From: Desulfarculus baarsii DSM 2075
Lineage (GTDB): Bacteria; Desulfobacterota; Desulfarculia; Desulfarculales; Desulfarculaceae
Length of the DNA stretch: 64,000 bases
Direction of reading: 5' to 3'
Assembly (NCBI RefSeq): GCF_000143965.1
Contig: NC_014365.1
Coordinates: 2,445,501-2,509,500 of the forward strand
A program made the translations under genes and the position numbers. Each line of letters opens with the position of its first letter. Positions within the stretch are counted from its first letter, which is position 1. Under the pieces are notes generated by a model, which ran no database searches, was not told the DNA's origin, and worked only from the letters and a program-made list of their open reading frames with translations. Shown in pieces: positions 33,253 to 42,004 of the stretch.

Positions 33253-34998
33253 ATGCCGTGCAAACACTGGCTAACCATTTCGTTGTTTCTGGCGCTGGCG
33301 GCGCACTGCCCCGCCGTTGCGGCCGCCGAGGCCTCGGCGGAATTCTTTGGTGGGCAAAACGTTTCGGCGATGGTGGAGTTGCTGGAAGACCCCGGGGGCC
33401 GCATGGGCCTGGCGCAGGCCCTCGCGCCAGCCAGTCAGGCCGCCTTTCGGCCGATCGAAGGCGACCGCATCGAGATCGGCTTTTCCGACTCGGCCTGGTG
33501 GGGCCGGCTGAAAATCCCGCCCGCCGCCCCAGGGCGAGCCTTCGACCTGCTGGAGTTCACCAAGCCGGCCCTCAGCCACATCGACGTCTACTTCCCGATC
33601 ACCCAAAGGCCCAACGCCCCGCCGCGCTGGCGCAAGGTCGCCGGCGGCGAGTTCGTGCCCGTCGACCAGCGGCCCATCGCCTTCCGCTGCCCGATCTTTG
33701 CCATCACGCCGGACACGCCGCCAGAGACTCGCATCTACTTTCGCATCAAATCATTGGTGTCGATCAACACGAAGCTGGTCTGCTGGCGCACCGCCGATTT
33801 CCTCAGCGCCACCTTTTACGACAACATGGCCTTCGGCGCCATTTACGGCGCGCTGCTGGCCATGGGCCTCTACAACCTGATCCTGTTCCTCTCCCTGCGC
33901 GACAAAGTCTATCTTTTCTACGTCGCCTATGATTTTTCCATCATCTGCTACCTGGCCTCGGTCTACGGGCACATCGCCTTTTTACCCCACGCCGCGACGA
34001 TCATGGGTCCATCCACCTACCTGATCCTGTCGGCCTTTGGCCTGATCGCCGGCATACTGTTCGTGCGCGCCTTCCTCAGCATCCGCGCCACATCGCCGGC
34101 CTGGGACATCCTCACCAAGCTGGCCGTGCTCATCATCTGCCTGTCGCTGTCACCGGCGCTGTGGGACGACCACAACGCCAGCAACCGCGTCCTCAACCTC
34201 GTCGCCCTGATCATCGGGCTGCTGTTCCTATGCTTGGCCAGCGACTATCTGCGCCGCGGTTATCGGCCGGCGCTTTACCTGGTCATCGCCTGGGGCGGCT
34301 TCATGCTGGGCGTGTGCCTGTTCAGCCTGGGTGGCGTCGTCATACCGCGAACCCCGCTGACGGTCTACATGCTGCCGTTGGGCGCGGTGCTGGATGCAGT
34401 GCTTTTGTCCTTCGCCTTGGCCGACCGCATCCGCAGCCTGCAGAGCGAACGCGCCGATTTGGCCAAGTCGCGCAGCCATTTCATGGAGTTGGCCAGGCGA
34501 GACGGCCTAACCGGACTCTACAACCGGCGGCACGCCTTCGAACATCTGCGGCGCATACTGGCCGAACATCAAGAACAGGCGCGGCCGCTTTCGCTCTTGA
34601 TGCTCGACGTCGATGACTTCAAGGCCTTCAATGACACCTTCGGTCATCCCGAGGGCGACAAGGTGCTGGTGGGCTTGGCCGCGGCCATCTGCCAGGGCGT
34701 CCGCGCCCGCGACACGGCCTGCCGTTATGGCGGCGAGGAGTTCATGGTCGTGCTGCCAGACAGCTCCAACGCCGACGCCCTCAAGGTGGCCGAACGCATT
34801 CGTGACGCCTTCGAACAGACGCGCTTCAATCCCGGCGGCTTCCGGCCGCTGAGCGTCACCGTCAGCATCGGCGCGGCCAGCCTGGCCGGGGCCGGCGACA
34901 ACCTTGAAGCGTTGGTCGGCCGGGCCGATCAAGCCCTCTACGCGGCCAAGGCCAGCGGCAAAAACCGCACCGTCTCCTTTGACGACCTGCCGCAATGA
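33253..34998 (+). CDS. 7TM-DISM diguanylate cyclase
   Basis: A 581-aa membrane-bound sensor. A signal peptide (LTISLFLALAAHCPAVAAAEA) is followed by a 7TMR-DISM extracellular region (about residues 40-185), seven hydrophobic helices (about 190-390), a short coiled coil, and a GGDEF domain. The active site is complete (RYGGEEFMVVLP near residue 493), and an RxxD feedback I-site is exactly five residues before it (RARDTACRYGGEEF), so c-di-GMP synthesis is probably active and product-inhibited. It is a single gene upstream of tRNA-Arg. Confidence 0.93.
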   Translation: MPCKHWLTISLFLALAAHCPAVAAAEASAEFFGGQNVSAMVELLEDPGGRMGLAQALAPASQAAFRPIEGDRIEIGFSDSAWWGRLKIPPAAPGRAFDLLEFTKPALSHIDVYFPITQRPNAPPRWRKVAGGEFVPVDQRPIAFRCPIFAITPDTPPETRIYFRIKSLVSINTKLVCWRTADFLSATFYDNMAFGAIYGALLAMGLYNLILFLSLRDKVYLFYVAYDFSIICYLASVYGHIAFLPHAATIMGPSTYLILSAFGLIAGILFVRAFLSIRATSPAWDILTKLAVLIICLSLSPALWDDHNASNRVLNLVALIIGLLFLCLASDYLRRGYRPALYLVIAWGGFMLGVCLFSLGGVVIPRTPLTVYMLPLGAVLDAVLLSFALADRIRSLQSERADLAKSRSHFMELARRDGLTGLYNRRHAFEHLRRILAEHQEQARPLSLLMLDVDDFKAFNDTFGHPEGDKVLVGLAAAICQGVRARDTACRYGGEEFMVVLPDSSNADALKVAERIRDAFEQTRFNPGGFRPLSVTVSIGAASLAGAGDNLEALVGRADQALYAAKASGKNRTVSFDDLPQ

Positions 34999-35106
34999 GC
35001 GGCCGGCCCACGCGCCGCGTCGGCCCGGGGATAATGGCCGCCCGCGCAATTTGCCCCGGCCAAGGCCTTGGCACGGCGCGCCGATTGTGCTAGGTTTGCC
35101 GCCAAC

Positions 35107-35183
35107 GTCCTCGTAGCTCAGTAGGATAGAGCGACGGCCTCCTAAGCCGTAGGCCGCCCGTTCGATTCGGGCCGGGGACACCA
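35107..35183 (+). tRNA. tRNA-Arg (CCT)
   Basis: The cloverleaf folds: acceptor GTCCTCG with CGGGGAC, D arm TAGCTCAGTAGGATAGAGC, anticodon stem ACGGC/GCCGT around CTCCTAA giving anticodon CCT, TpsiC arm CCGTTCGATTCGGG, and an encoded CCA end at 35181-35183. The 3' half is the insertion site of the mobile element that follows, and it stays intact. Confidence 0.95.
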
Positions 35184-35186
35184 ACG
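35139..35186. repeat. attL, 48-bp core repeat
   Basis: The sequence starting CTCCTAAGCC and ending CACCAACG lies within the tRNA 3' half and three bases beyond its CCA. An identical copy is at 44967-45014, and the flanks differ beyond both ends. Confidence 0.93.
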
Positions 35187-35187
35187 A

Positions 35188-36381
35188 TTACAAGGGGTTA
35201 GCTTCGGCTGGCCCCTTTTGCATTGGGTCAGGGTGCGTATAGGGTGCGGCGGGGTGCGTGAAAAGGCTGGGCGTAAGGCTGTGATTATCCAGTTTATCCA
35301 CAGCGTTACGGTTGCCGTCCGGGGCCAAGTGACCGTAGGTGTCAACCGTTAAACTGATGCTGCAATGCCCAAGTTGGTCCCTGACGTAGGCCAGACTTTC
35401 GCCGTTTTGAATCAACAAACTGGCGAAGGTATGGCGCAGGTCGTGAATGCGGACACGGCGCAAGCCGGCATACTCAAGGGCCTTGTACCAAATCCGATTG
35501 CGAAAGTGGTAATCGTGGACGGGCTTGCCTTCAGCGCTGAGAAAAACCCTGTCCGGCACCTTTCCCCAGCCTTTGGCCAGGGCCTCGCGTTTGCGCCGCG
35601 CTCGTAGGTCAAGCAGCACGGCGGCAAGCTGGCGACTCATGTCAACCCGCCGCCCCTTGCCCGACTTCGGCGTTTCCATTCGTTCGCGGCTCACGCCGCG
35701 CCGGATCATGATGAAGCCGCCCCGGAAGTCAATATCTCCCCATTCCAGGCCCCGCGCCTCGCCAAGACGCATGCCCGTTCTGGCCAGCGTCAAAATCATG
35801 GGGAACGCATTAGGGAACCTGTCCCTGACCACCTCAAGCAGATGGTCAAGCTCTTGCGTGGTTAGCGGCTCTATGTCGGCTTTGCGGTCCTTGATCCTGA
35901 TAACGCCCCGCCCCATTCGCTGGCCGGGGTTGTGGGCGATGTAGCCGGCTTCAACGGCGCGGGTCATCACGCCCGAGATCACGTTCAGCATGTGCCGCAC
36001 CGTCGAACCAGCCAGGCCAGATTTCCCTTTCTGCAACAGAAAATCCTTGATCATCAAGCGCGTGATTTGGTCCACGGGCTTTGAGCCAAAACGGCGCAAG
36101 ATATGGTTCGCCAACAATCGTTGGTAGTCCTTCAACGTGCTGGCCTTGCAGGTGGCCGGCACGGTCAAGGCAATCCATTCCTTGGCGAGTTCGCCGAACG
36201 TCGGCATGGCCTCATCTTCGACGATGAACTTACCAGACGCCAACGCGGCCTCGATCTTGCGCGCCGCTTCCTTGGCGGCCTTTTTGTCGCCCACCAACTT
36301 TGACTTGCGCTTGCCGTCGTGGTTGACGAAAACCCACCACGCGCCGCTTCCTTTGACCTTTTCTCTGACTGTCACTCCCAT
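35188..36381 (-). CDS. int: Tyrosine recombinase (integrase)
   Basis: A 397-aa phage-type integrase. It begins with an AP2-like/arm-binding segment (GVTVREKVKGSGAWWVFVN), then a core-binding helix domain (FGELAKEWIALTV), then a catalytic domain with R205 (TGMRLGEA), K near 242, H313xxR316 (HDLRHTFASLLIQ), H339 (LGHCSISLT) and the nucleophile Y349 (DTYGHL). All catalytic residues are present. AAGGAGG lies a few bases before the ATG at 36381. Its stop codon falls immediately after attL. It is the last gene of the element's leftward array, separated from the phage-like genes by a repeat-rich stretch. Confidence 0.95.
   Translation of the reverse strand: MGVTVREKVKGSGAWWVFVNHDGKRKSKLVGDKKAAKEAARKIEAALASGKFIVEDEAMPTFGELAKEWIALTVPATCKASTLKDYQRLLANHILRRFGSKPVDQITRLMIKDFLLQKGKSGLAGSTVRHMLNVISGVMTRAVEAGYIAHNPGQRMGRGVIRIKDRKADIEPLTTQELDHLLEVVRDRFPNAFPMILTLARTGMRLGEARGLEWGDIDFRGGFIMIRRGVSRERMETPKSGKGRRVDMSRQLAAVLLDLRARRKREALAKGWGKVPDRVFLSAEGKPVHDYHFRNRIWYKALEYAGLRRVRIHDLRHTFASLLIQNGESLAYVRDQLGHCSISLTVDTYGHLAPDGNRNAVDKLDNHSLTPSLFTHPAAPYTHPDPMQKGPAEANPL
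35192..35219 (+). terminator. Element-borne terminator behind tRNA-Arg
   Basis: AAGGGGTTAGC pairs with GCTGGCCCCTT over a TTCG tetraloop, followed by TTGC. It lies just inside attL and can end the tRNA transcript in place of the chromosomal terminator displaced beyond attR (45017-45054). It also overlaps the integrase 3' end, read on the other strand. Confidence 0.7.
35231..35257 (+). promoter_or_regulatory. Triplet of GGGTGC repeats near attL (candidate integrase arm sites)
   Basis: GGGTGC occurs at 35231, 35242 and 35252 (steps of 11 and 10 bp), 45 bp inside attL and within the 3' end of the integrase gene. The same triplet with the same steps is present near attR (44874-44900). Confidence 0.65.
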
Positions 36382-36474
36382 AGGCCCTCCTTGTTTTGCG
36401 AATCGCCGCCGATATGTCGGCAATTTATTTTACCACGTTTCGGCCGCAAGTTCGTCGCGGGATTGACGGCCAAC

Positions 36475-36500
36475 ACCTTCAGGCAAATTTGCCTGAAGGT
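36475..36500. repeat. Perfect 26-bp palindrome, core GCAAATTTGC
   Basis: Begins ACCTTCAG and is fully self-complementary around AAATTT. It is the first of four palindromes in the element that share the core but have different arms. Confidence 0.9.
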
Positions 36501-36529
36501 CTGTTCGCGTGCCTTGCCTTTCCTTGGCC

Positions 36530-36561
36530 AATAGGTTCCGGCAAATTTGCCGGAACCTATT
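36530..36561. repeat. Perfect 32-bp palindrome, core GCAAATTTGC
   Basis: Arms AATAGGTTCCG and CGGAACCTATT flank the common core; no mismatch over 32 bp. The arms differ completely from those of the two neighbouring palindromes. Confidence 0.9.
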
Positions 36562-36601
36562 CTCGCCCTGGGCCGCAAGTTCGTCGCGGGATTGACGGCC
36601 G

Positions 36602-36631
36602 ACCGCTTCAGGCAAATTTGCCTGAAGCGGT
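36602..36631. repeat. Perfect 30-bp palindrome, core GCAAATTTGC
   Basis: Arms ACCGCTTCAG and CTGAAGCGGT around the core. It shares TTCAG with the first palindrome but differs further out, where each side changes together with the other. Confidence 0.9.
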
Positions 36632-37004
36632 TTTGCGCCAAGCGCGCCCGGCCCGCTGGTCGCTTGCCTTTCCTTCGCCCTGGCCCTCACCACGTCTTCG
36701 AGTTGCAACGCCAGTTGCGCCCGTTGCATGTCGTTCAGGTTGCGCCGGCCAAGCTGGCCTGGGCCGACTTCCAAATAGCCACCACAAGCCACGATCTTTC
36801 CTCGGCAATGGTTTGACAGCGGCCAAACGCCGATCGTCGCTCTACGTGTCAATTTGGAAGCCTCACAGCATATACTCATGATTAACGTCACCAGTTTTGT
36901 TTAAATGCGGCGGTTGTGGCCCTTGTTTGCCCCATGGAAGCACCAGCCGGGAAAGGGAGGACCACTTGAACGACGCCGCCGCCCGCCGTTGGGAGAATCC
37001 CGGC

Positions 37005-38147
37005 TTACAAAACGTTCAGCGAGTCGCCCTCTGGATGCCGGGGCAAATTCTCGCGTTGGCGAATCTCGTTGGCGGTCATGACGCCCGCCTGGCGGGCAAT
37101 CTGGTAGCTTTGGAAGCGCTCAAGCGTTCCGGCCCGCAAAAGGTTGGCCGCGTTGTGCTCAAAGTAAAGGCCGGCCGCCCGCTCGCCTTCGGTGAGCAAC
37201 TGCAAGTTGAACCGGGCCTCAAGGCGGGTCAGCCAAGGCGTCAAGCTCAGAGTCAAAAATTCGTGGGCAAGCTGTTCAACATTATTGAAGCTCATGCGGT
37301 CCAAATGGCCCAGCAGGTGGACGGGCACGCGGAAGCATCGGGCAATTTCCTCAAGCGACCATTTCCACGTGGCCAGGGTTTCCGCGTCCTCGGAGCTTAG
37401 GCCGATCTGCTCGTAGGAAAGCCCGCCGTCCAGAATAACGGTCCGCCCCGCGCCGGCCGGGCCGCTGAAGCGCCGTTCCCAATCATCGCGCAGGCGCGCC
37501 GCCGCCTCTGGCGTAACGTCGCGGTCAGTCTTGAGCACGCCAGACGGCCGCGCCTGTTGCCGGAACAAAGCCGTGGTGTAGGCCCCCAGCACGTGAGGCA
37601 ACTCCATTGCCCGGCGCAAGGTGGCAATTGGCGAGACGCCGACAACGCCGTCGGTGGATAAGCCGCGAATGTGCAACACCTCGTCCTGGCCGTAGACCAC
37701 GGCCCGCTTTTCGTCGGCGTAGCGGTAGAGGATGCTGTTGTCCGGCTGGGGTTCGACCGCCACACAATCGGGCCGCAAAGGCCACAGGGCCACCACCTGG
37801 CCGGCCTGGCGCTCGACAAACACAAAGGCGTTGCCGCGCAGACACAAGCAGACCATCAAGAACTCGCGGAATTCGCCGCCGGTCTGGTAGGTATTTGGCC
37901 GGTGGCGCATCAGGTCTTGCAAAACATGATCGTCGGCCCGCTCGCGCCCGCCGTCGGCCCGCTTGCGGTACAGGTCCAAAGGCATGGCCGCGATGGTTTC
38001 CGACAGCACGCGAACGCATGCATATACCGTCGGAATGCCCAGGGCCATGTTTTCCGAGTAGCCCTCGAAGCTCTCACCGCGTAGCCACGTGGACGTGGGC
38101 GACTCAGCCTTGTAGCGCCGCATGCCCAGCTTCTGCAACAAACCCAT
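37005..38147 (-). CDS. Phage portal protein (HK97 type)
   Basis: A 380-aa portal that forms the dodecameric DNA-entry ring of the capsid. It has family segments VYACVRVLSETIAAMPLDLYRK, YADEKRAVVYGQDEVLHIRG, GVSPIATLRRAMELPHVLGAY and the C-terminal LLTEGERAAGLYFEHNAANLLRAGTLERFQSYQIA. Its size is near the minimum for HK97-type portals, so the wing and stem are compact. It follows the capsid gene by 50 bp, which holds a strong hairpin at 38165-38188. No connector or tail genes follow. Confidence 0.93.
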   Translation of the reverse strand: MGLLQKLGMRRYKAESPTSTWLRGESFEGYSENMALGIPTVYACVRVLSETIAAMPLDLYRKRADGGRERADDHVLQDLMRHRPNTYQTGGEFREFLMVCLCLRGNAFVFVERQAGQVVALWPLRPDCVAVEPQPDNSILYRYADEKRAVVYGQDEVLHIRGLSTDGVVGVSPIATLRRAMELPHVLGAYTTALFRQQARPSGVLKTDRDVTPEAAARLRDDWERRFSGPAGAGRTVILDGGLSYEQIGLSSEDAETLATWKWSLEEIARCFRVPVHLLGHLDRMSFNNVEQLAHEFLTLSLTPWLTRLEARFNLQLLTEGERAAGLYFEHNAANLLRAGTLERFQSYQIARQAGVMTANEIRQRENLPRHPEGDSLNVL

Positions 38148-38164
38148 GGTTCATCCTCCAGGGC

Positions 38165-38188
38165 GGGGCCGCCCCGAAAGGCGGCCCC
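38165..38188. terminator. Hairpin between capsid and portal genes
   Basis: GGGGCCGCC pairs with GGCGGCCCC across CCGAAA. It lacks a clear T run on the minus strand, so it may reduce read-through or be processed rather than terminate fully. A nearly identical hairpin lies near the element's right end (44910-44931). Confidence 0.5.
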
Positions 38189-38197
38189 TTCCACGAT

Positions 38198-39913
38198 TTA
38201 GCGGGCGGCCAAGGTCACGAAGTCGGCAACCTCGGTCACGCCGTCGGCCAGGGTCAGCAGGCCGTTTTTGATGGGCATGCCGTCAAGGCGCACGGTGGCC
38301 CGGAAGGCCACGTGGTCGCTGGTGAAGTAAATGTCGCGGCTGGCCTCGAGGCGCAATTCCGAGCGGATGCACAAGGCGTAGGCGCTGGGGTTGACCAGCA
38401 TCACGTCGCCCTTGTCGCCCAGCACGCTGGTGTGCTCGCTCCAGATGATGGGATGGCCAAGCAGGTTCTGGCCCTTGCCACCGGTGGACACGTCGGACCA
38501 GACGTTGCTTCCGCCGGTCCCCACGGTCTGGGCCATGGTGTAGACCTGGCCCTTGAGCGAAGGCGACATAAGCCAGACGGCCTTGCCTTCGGCGGCCGGG
38601 GCCAGCTTGGCGGCCATGTTGACGGCGTTTTCCCAAAGGAAGGTGTCGTTGCTCTGGGCCGACTCCTTGGCCACGGTGGCCAGGGCGTCAGAGTTGAAAA
38701 TGGCCAACGGCTTGCCAACGCCATTGCCGGCCAGGATGCAATTGTGGTCGATGGCCCACCGGATTTCGGCGGCCAACGTCTCGCGGATGAAGGCCTCGGC
38801 GTTGGGCGCATCCTCCATAAATTCGCGCGTGGCCTTCAAAAGCAGAGTCAGCTTGTGGGGATTGAAGGTCATGGCCCGAACCTGAATGTCGTCCGGGGTC
38901 ATTTCGGCCCCCTCGGCGGTCCAGGTGGCCACCAGCCCGCCACGATCGGCCGAATGGTCAGAGTCGGAGATGGCCGGCACGGTCAGGCTGGCCGCGTTGG
39001 TCCGGTACACCTTGCACCGGCTGGCCAGGATGCTTTGCTCCAGGGCCATGTCCAGGATGGGCGCGCCATAGGCCTGGGGAATCAGGAAGCCGCCGTCCAC
39101 GCCCGAGACGCTGTTCATGGCGCGAGTCTGGAGCCGCTCGTCACGGCCGCCCATGACGGCGCGGACGAATTCGCCAAGCCCCCGGAATCCGTGGCTCTCG
39201 CTGGCGGCCGCCCGATCTTCCACCACGATACGCGGCCGGGGTTTGTCGGCGGCCGGGCGCAGCTTGGCGGCCGCGTCCAGCATCTCCATGCGGCGGGTAA
39301 GTGTGTCGGCCTCTTCGCGCAGGCGAGCAAAAACCACGCCCTCATCAGGCGTCAGCGAGTCGCGGGCGGCCAGGGTTTCGATTTCGTCGGCCAACTGGGC
39401 CTGTCGTTGCAGCATGTCGTTCTTGTCCATTTTCTTCATTCCTTCCAAATAGTTGTAACCACGGCCAATACCAACGGTCCCATCCGCCGGCACGGCAACC
39501 AAACTGACTTCCAGCGGCCGCCACCGCACCACGCGATACCCTCCAGGCTGATTCCGGGTTTCGAGCACCTCGTAACCGATGGAGATTCCGCGCACGATGC
39601 CGGCCTTCACGTCCTCCCAAAGCTCTTTGGCCCGCCCCGTTGCGCCGAAGCGCAGCACGCCGCGAAGCTTCCCGCCGGCCAGGCGCAAGTCCTCAACCAC
39701 GCCGATGTTGACGCGGCTGGCGTCATGGCCTTCCAGCAGGGGCAGGGGAGCGCGGCTCAGGTCCACCGCCTCGGGCGTGTGCTCCAGAATCTCGTCACCA
39801 CCGCGCCGGGCCACGGGCGCTTCGCTGGAAAGGCTCGCGCCGATGCACCGCGCTTCCTCATCCGCCTTCCGGCCCAATTCCAGGCTCATTGTTCGGCTTT
39901 CCGTTGTCGCCAT
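38198..39913 (-). CDS. Fused prohead protease-major capsid protein (HK97 type)
   Basis: A 571-aa polyprotein. The N-terminal 170 residues are an HK97-type prohead protease with catalytic H63 (LLEGHDASR) and S111 (VRGISIGYEV). A linker coiled coil follows (LQRQAQLADEIETLAARDSL, the scaffold/delta domain) and then the HK97-fold capsid domain from about residue 230 (SVSGVDGGFLIPQAYGAPI, LLLKATREFMEDAPN, AIDHNCILAGNGVGKPLAIF). Separate proteases are usual; the fusion would be self-processed. AAGGAGA sits five bases before the ATG at 39913. Confidence 0.93.
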   Translation of the reverse strand: MATTESRTMSLELGRKADEEARCIGASLSSEAPVARRGGDEILEHTPEAVDLSRAPLPLLEGHDASRVNIGVVEDLRLAGGKLRGVLRFGATGRAKELWEDVKAGIVRGISIGYEVLETRNQPGGYRVVRWRPLEVSLVAVPADGTVGIGRGYNYLEGMKKMDKNDMLQRQAQLADEIETLAARDSLTPDEGVVFARLREEADTLTRRMEMLDAAAKLRPAADKPRPRIVVEDRAAASESHGFRGLGEFVRAVMGGRDERLQTRAMNSVSGVDGGFLIPQAYGAPILDMALEQSILASRCKVYRTNAASLTVPAISDSDHSADRGGLVATWTAEGAEMTPDDIQVRAMTFNPHKLTLLLKATREFMEDAPNAEAFIRETLAAEIRWAIDHNCILAGNGVGKPLAIFNSDALATVAKESAQSNDTFLWENAVNMAAKLAPAAEGKAVWLMSPSLKGQVYTMAQTVGTGGSNVWSDVSTGGKGQNLLGHPIIWSEHTSVLGDKGDVMLVNPSAYALCIRSELRLEASRDIYFTSDHVAFRATVRLDGMPIKNGLLTLADGVTEVADFVTLAAR

Positions 39914-40004
39914 CTCATCTCCTTGTTCTGAAAACAAAAGCCGGCCAGGCTTGCGCCCGCCGGCCGTCTTGCGGCTCTGTCGTTTTGGGGTTATAATTTA
40001 AGAT

Positions 40005-41627
40005 TTACACGGCAAGCAGGCCTCGTTCCAGCCATGCAGGGGGGGCCGCCGGAACCTCGGCCCGCGCGTGCAAGCCCATGGCCATGGTCAGCGCCACGGT
40101 GCCGTCAACTTTTTCCCGTGACCGCGACTTGCTTATCTTGCGCCCGCCCGCCGGGTCCGTTTCGATCACAACGTTCGAGGCGCACCACGTCAAAACAGGA
40201 TGCCCGCCATGGGCTATTTGGCGTTGCAGGATGCCAGCTTCCAGCAAGTCAACCGCCGGGGCCATGTCCTTGAAGCCCTGGCCCCACGGGGTCAACGGCA
40301 ACTCGATGCCCTCATCCGCCAGGATCACCTTCAGGTCTTCGATTCGCCACCTGTCGTAGGCCACGCCTTTCAGGTCGAACCTGGAAGCCACCTCGGCAAG
40401 GCGCATGGCGATGGCCCGTCGGTCGATGGCCCGGCCAGGCGTGGTTTCGATCAAGCCTTGGCTGGCCCAGGTCCGATATGGCACGCGGTCGTCGTCCTCG
40501 CGCTCATCCAGGTTTTCGGCCGGAACCCAAAAGAAGGGCAACACCGCGCCGCCGTCCTCGGGGAAGTAGAGCACCAGCGCCGTCAGGTCCGTGGTGGAAC
40601 CCAGGTCCAGCCCGGCCCAGCATGGCCGGCCGCGCAAAGCCTCGGGGTCAACTTCGCCCCGGCAAGCTTCCCAGTCGGCTTGGGCGATGAACCGGCCGTC
40701 CACCTCCACCGGCTGGTTAAGATAAAGGGCGCGGAACACGGTCTCTTTGGCTGGAATGCGCTTGGCTTGCGCCGCGAACTGGCGCATTTCCTCGAGCGAC
40801 CGGAAGTCGCCAAGCGCCGGGTTGCAGGCCCGCCAAACTTCCTCGCTCCAGGGGTCCGCGTCCGGCGGCGCGGCGTAGATGATCGGCAAAAACGTTTCGT
40901 CCTCGATCACGCCGTCCAGCACCTTGCGGCCGTATTCGACAAGTTCGCTCATAACGTGGTGGTGGTCGCTGGATTGCGTGGAAATGACCACCATGAGCGG
41001 CTCGCGCCTAGCGCCCGCGCCCGTGTCCAGGTTGTCAAACAAATGCCGGGTCCGCGCTTGGGCCAATTCGTCGTAGACCACGAACGATGGGGATAAGCCA
41101 TGGGCCTTGCGGTCGTCGGACGACAGCGCATGGTAGACGGAACCGGTTACGTCGTCCTCGATGGCCTTTCGGAACCGCTGGACGTTGCACCGCGCCGCGA
41201 ACTCGGGAACAGCGCCGATCACCGCTTCCATTTCCGCGAAGATGATTGACGCTTGGCCTCTGTCGGCCGCCGCGCTGTAGACCTGGCCGCGCTGTTCCGC
41301 TTCTGGCCCGATCAGGTGCGCCAGGGCCAGGGCCGCCGCCAGGGCCGTCTTGCCGTTTTTGCGGGGCAGGGTAAGCAAGGCCTTGCGCACCACGCGCCGG
41401 CCGCCCCGCGTCCGGTAGAGCGCCTTGACTATCTTCTTTTGCCAGGGCCGCAGCCGGAAGCGCCGGCCAGCGTGCATGCCGCTGGTGATGGGCAAGCTTT
41501 CCACGAAAATAATGACGCGGGCCGCCCGGCTCAGCCCCGGCCGCTCCCAAAGAAAGCAATGCGCGCCAATTTCGCGGGGCGTGTCGGCCGTTTTCAGCGG
41601 CCCGGCTTTTGGTCCACGTCGGCCCAT
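40005..41627 (-). CDS. Phage terminase large subunit
   Basis: A 540-aa packaging motor. ATPase motifs: a Walker A variant PRKNGKTALAAAL (residues 89-94) and Walker B FVVYDELAQ (D186, E187). The RNase-H-like nuclease has AGLDLGSTTDLTALVL and the C-terminal DGTVALTMAMG. The N-terminus MGRRGPKAGPLK looks like the start of P27-type small terminase proteins, and there is no separate small-terminase gene. An HNH nuclease precedes it by five bases, as in cos-type HK97 packaging systems. Confidence 0.94.
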   Translation of the reverse strand: MGRRGPKAGPLKTADTPREIGAHCFLWERPGLSRAARVIIFVESLPITSGMHAGRRFRLRPWQKKIVKALYRTRGGRRVVRKALLTLPRKNGKTALAAALALAHLIGPEAEQRGQVYSAAADRGQASIIFAEMEAVIGAVPEFAARCNVQRFRKAIEDDVTGSVYHALSSDDRKAHGLSPSFVVYDELAQARTRHLFDNLDTGAGARREPLMVVISTQSSDHHHVMSELVEYGRKVLDGVIEDETFLPIIYAAPPDADPWSEEVWRACNPALGDFRSLEEMRQFAAQAKRIPAKETVFRALYLNQPVEVDGRFIAQADWEACRGEVDPEALRGRPCWAGLDLGSTTDLTALVLYFPEDGGAVLPFFWVPAENLDEREDDDRVPYRTWASQGLIETTPGRAIDRRAIAMRLAEVASRFDLKGVAYDRWRIEDLKVILADEGIELPLTPWGQGFKDMAPAVDLLEAGILQRQIAHGGHPVLTWCASNVVIETDPAGGRKISKSRSREKVDGTVALTMAMGLHARAEVPAAPPAWLERGLLAV

Positions 41628-41632
41628 GCTAA

Positions 41633-42004
41633 CTAACTCTCTTCTGCGATGGGGCACACCGGTCCGTGGTTCTCAGCTCCTGAAGATTTTTCCCCACCGT
41701 TCGCCCACCAGTGCTTGGGGTCCATCGGCCAGCCGGTGGCAGGGTCAACGGCCCGATCATGCTTGCGTCGCCAGCCGCCGCCGTCCTCGCGGTTGGTCTT
41801 TTTGCTGTGGCACGAGTGACAGAGCGGTTGCAAGTTATTGCAATCCCAGGGCATTCCCCCATCGGCAACAGGCTTGATGTGATCGACGTCGGTTGCGGCG
41901 ACGACCTTCCCGGCCCGCCGACACTCCCGGCACAATGGTTCGCTTCGGAGCACCTGAAGCCGCAAGCGCCGCCAGCGAGATGTTGAGTATGGCCAGTCAG
42001 ACAT
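41633..42004 (-). CDS. HNH endonuclease
   Basis: A 123-aa HNH nuclease. The motif is complete: CRECRRAGKVVAATDVDHIKPVADGG then NLQPLCHSCHSKKTNREDGG. Two CxxC pairs bind zinc. HNH proteins next to large terminases in HK97-type phages and satellites are needed for cos cleavage. The ATG at 42004 overlaps the PrimPol stop by one base (TAATG), a coupling typical of compact phage operons. Confidence 0.93.
   Translation of the reverse strand: MSDWPYSTSRWRRLRLQVLRSEPLCRECRRAGKVVAATDVDHIKPVADGGMPWDCNNLQPLCHSCHSKKTNREDGGGWRRKHDRAVDPATGWPMDPKHWWANGGEKSSGAENHGPVCPIAEES

Larger units (their letters stand above)
36442..36600. repeat. 30-bp direct repeat pair spaced 129 bp
   Basis: The segment that starts GGCCGCAAGTTCGTCGCGG occurs at 36442-36471 and again at 36571-36600, identical in both. 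Each copy is followed closely by a GCAAATTTGC palindrome. It forms the backbone of a tandem array between the portal and integrase genes. Confidence 0.8.
36430..36891 (-). pseudogene. ParB-like C-terminal fragment interrupted by palindromic repeats
   Basis: An open frame of about 153 aa containing LGRRNLNDMQRAQLALQLE and AKERQ, followed by twice-repeated GRQSRDELAA separated by LQANLPE and FRQICRN. The first part resembles C-terminal segments of ParB/Srx-type phage and plasmid proteins. The N-terminal DNA-binding half expected for ParB is missing and the frame is crowded with palindromes, so I treat it as a remnant. A 42-base segment here is repeated exactly in the PrimPol gene (43400-43441). 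Confidence 0.4.

Noticed and set aside
35294-35302. TTATCCACA (E. coli-type DnaA box) inside the integrase gene
   Set aside because: A single box without supporting repeats is expected by chance; noted only because of the iteron array elsewhere.
36430-36891. Intact ParB-type gene
   Set aside because: The N-terminal half is missing and palindromes fill the frame, so it is listed as a remnant.
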